Shown here in pieces: positions 29,428-30,085 of a DNA stretch of 30,085 bases; the stretch's first letter is position 1; the number at the start of each line of letters is the position of its first letter. A program made the position numbers and the translations under genes. Source of the DNA: JABWAM01 sp964653025 (lineage in GTDB: Bacteria; Verrucomicrobiota; Verrucomicrobiia; JABWAM01); contig CAZZBZ010000040.1 of NCBI GenBank assembly GCA_964653025.1, forward strand, positions 1 through 30,085, read 5' to 3'. Below the pieces are notes generated by a model. The model made no database searches and was not told where the DNA came from. It saw nothing but the letters and a program-made list of their open reading frames with translations.

Positions 29428-30085
29428 CCTGGCCCTTCGGAGGATGGGAGACGGCGCTCGTGGCCGTGGTGACCGCGCAGACCCTGGTGATCGCCTACGC
29501 GCGGCATCCGGAGTGGAAGGCGCTCGTCTACGGCCTTCCCTTCCCCTTCACGTTTGCGACCCTCGCCCTCGGGCGCCGCGTGGAGGCCTCGCACGTGTTC
29601 GGGCTCGTCCTTCTGCTGGTCTACATCCACGTGGTGCGGCTCCTCCACCGCAGGGCGGGTTGGCCGATCGCCCTTTCCATTACCGTTGGGCTCGCCGTTT
29701 ACGCGGGGGCCGGCGCGGTGCTGGGACCTCGCCTGCCAACGGGGGACGGTGCCTTCGCGGCGGCGGCCGCCGCGGCCCTTCTCGCCGGCAGCATGGGCGT
29801 ATGGCTCCTCCCGAACCGTCCCGAGCCCGGACACCGCACGACCCTCCCTGTCTGGCTGAAGCTCCCCATGATCGTGACGGTGGTGACCGTTCTGGTTCTC
29901 GCCAAGCAGGAGTTGCGCGGCACGATGACGACCTTCCCGATGGTGGGCATCCTTGCCGCCTACGAGGCGCGCCACAGCCTCGCGACCCTTTGTCGCCAGA
30001 CTGCGAAGTTCGTCCTCATGGCGGTCGTGATGATGGCCGTGTGCCGCTATACGGAGCCCTCGGTCGGGCTCGGCCTCTCGCTGGG
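29424..30085 (+). CDS. Integral membrane protein, 3' end beyond the window
   Basis: The frame opens with GTG at 29424, overlapping the preceding stop (GTGA), and stays open to the window edge (220 codons). It encodes several hydrophobic segments: ALVAVVTAQTLVIAYA, VFGLVLLLVYIHVV, ALSITVGLAVYAGAGAVLG, AAAAAALLAGSMGVWLL, MIVTVVTVLVLA and FVLMAVVMMAVCRY. Short basic loops are between them (LHRRAGW, RHSLATLCRQ). I do not recognise the family. It is coupled to the DUF4412 gene, so the two may act together at the envelope. Confidence 0.7.
   Translation, partial: MTWPFGGWETALVAVVTAQTLVIAYARHPEWKALVYGLPFPFTFATLALGRRVEASHVFGLVLLLVYIHVVRLLHRRAGWPIALSITVGLAVYAGAGAVLGPRLPTGDGAFAAAAAAALLAGSMGVWLLPNRPEPGHRTTLPVWLKLPMIVTVVTVLVLAKQELRGTMTTFPMVGILAAYEARHSLATLCRQTAKFVLMAVVMMAVCRYTEPSVGLGLSL

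Noticed and set aside
1..30085. tRNA or rRNA genes
   Set aside because: No cloverleaf with a T-loop-like GTTCGAATC segment and no rRNA-like stretch was recognised by eye; a covariance-model scan would be decisive.

Overview
The window is a GC-rich bacterial chromosome segment (about 30 kb). It carries core translation, riboflavin, SRP and histidine genes, and no phage, plasmid or rRNA/tRNA genes are visible. The gene mix suggests a Verrucomicrobiota-type (PVC) bacterium: a PaaX-like protein, a non-HemE URO-D protein, an OYE-like flavoenzyme, a ribB(A)-ribH-nusB-ftsY string, infC-rpmI-rplT near thrS, and a DUF4412 protein. That assignment is inference from gene content and style, not from a search.

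Layout. 1-344: a 100-bp-period array of large palindromes, running off the left edge, directly upstream of a PaaX-family gene (395-1159). 1228-4597 (minus): URO-D-superfamily protein, OYE-family flavoenzyme and a small secreted protein. 4690-8982 (plus): tightly coupled operon ribB(A-degenerate)-ribH-[four-helix-bundle cassette]-nusB-PHP-ftsY. 8992-15116 (minus): heavy-metal RND efflux operon (small Cys protein, TolC-like, short adaptor, Cys-tailed periplasmic protein, CzcA-type pump) with a near-consensus promoter at 15133-15161. 15203-20664 (minus): lysS, rplT, rpmI, infC, thrS. 21003-21716 (plus): unknown protein. 21769-24792 (minus): dihydropteroate-synthase-like protein, GT39-type membrane glycosyltransferase and a RelE/ParE toxin-antitoxin pair, all with overlapping ends. 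24930-26949 (minus): response regulator and receiver-histidine kinase. 27296-30085 (plus): hisD, DUF4412 protein and a truncated membrane protein.

The most unusual aspect is the density of structured repeats. At least five unrelated palindromic or inverted-repeat families occur, several showing paired (compensatory) changes in their stems. The two best candidates for something undescribed are: (a) the phased palindrome array with a constant CACGTG core and exchangeable arms beside a PaaX/Cas2-fold protein; and (b) a 486-bp cassette at 6273-6758, bounded by 32-bp inverted repeats (31/32 identical), that carries only an S23-type four-helix-bundle gene. Cassette (b) sits between ribH and nusB, has apparently replaced the ribH C-terminus and has removed any Shine-Dalgarno sequence in front of nusB. 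A diverged arm of the same repeat lies at 2519-2548, and a gene-free element of similar architecture lies between lysS and rplT. A third family flanks hisD on both sides, and its downstream copy lies inside the apparent 5' coding region of the next gene.
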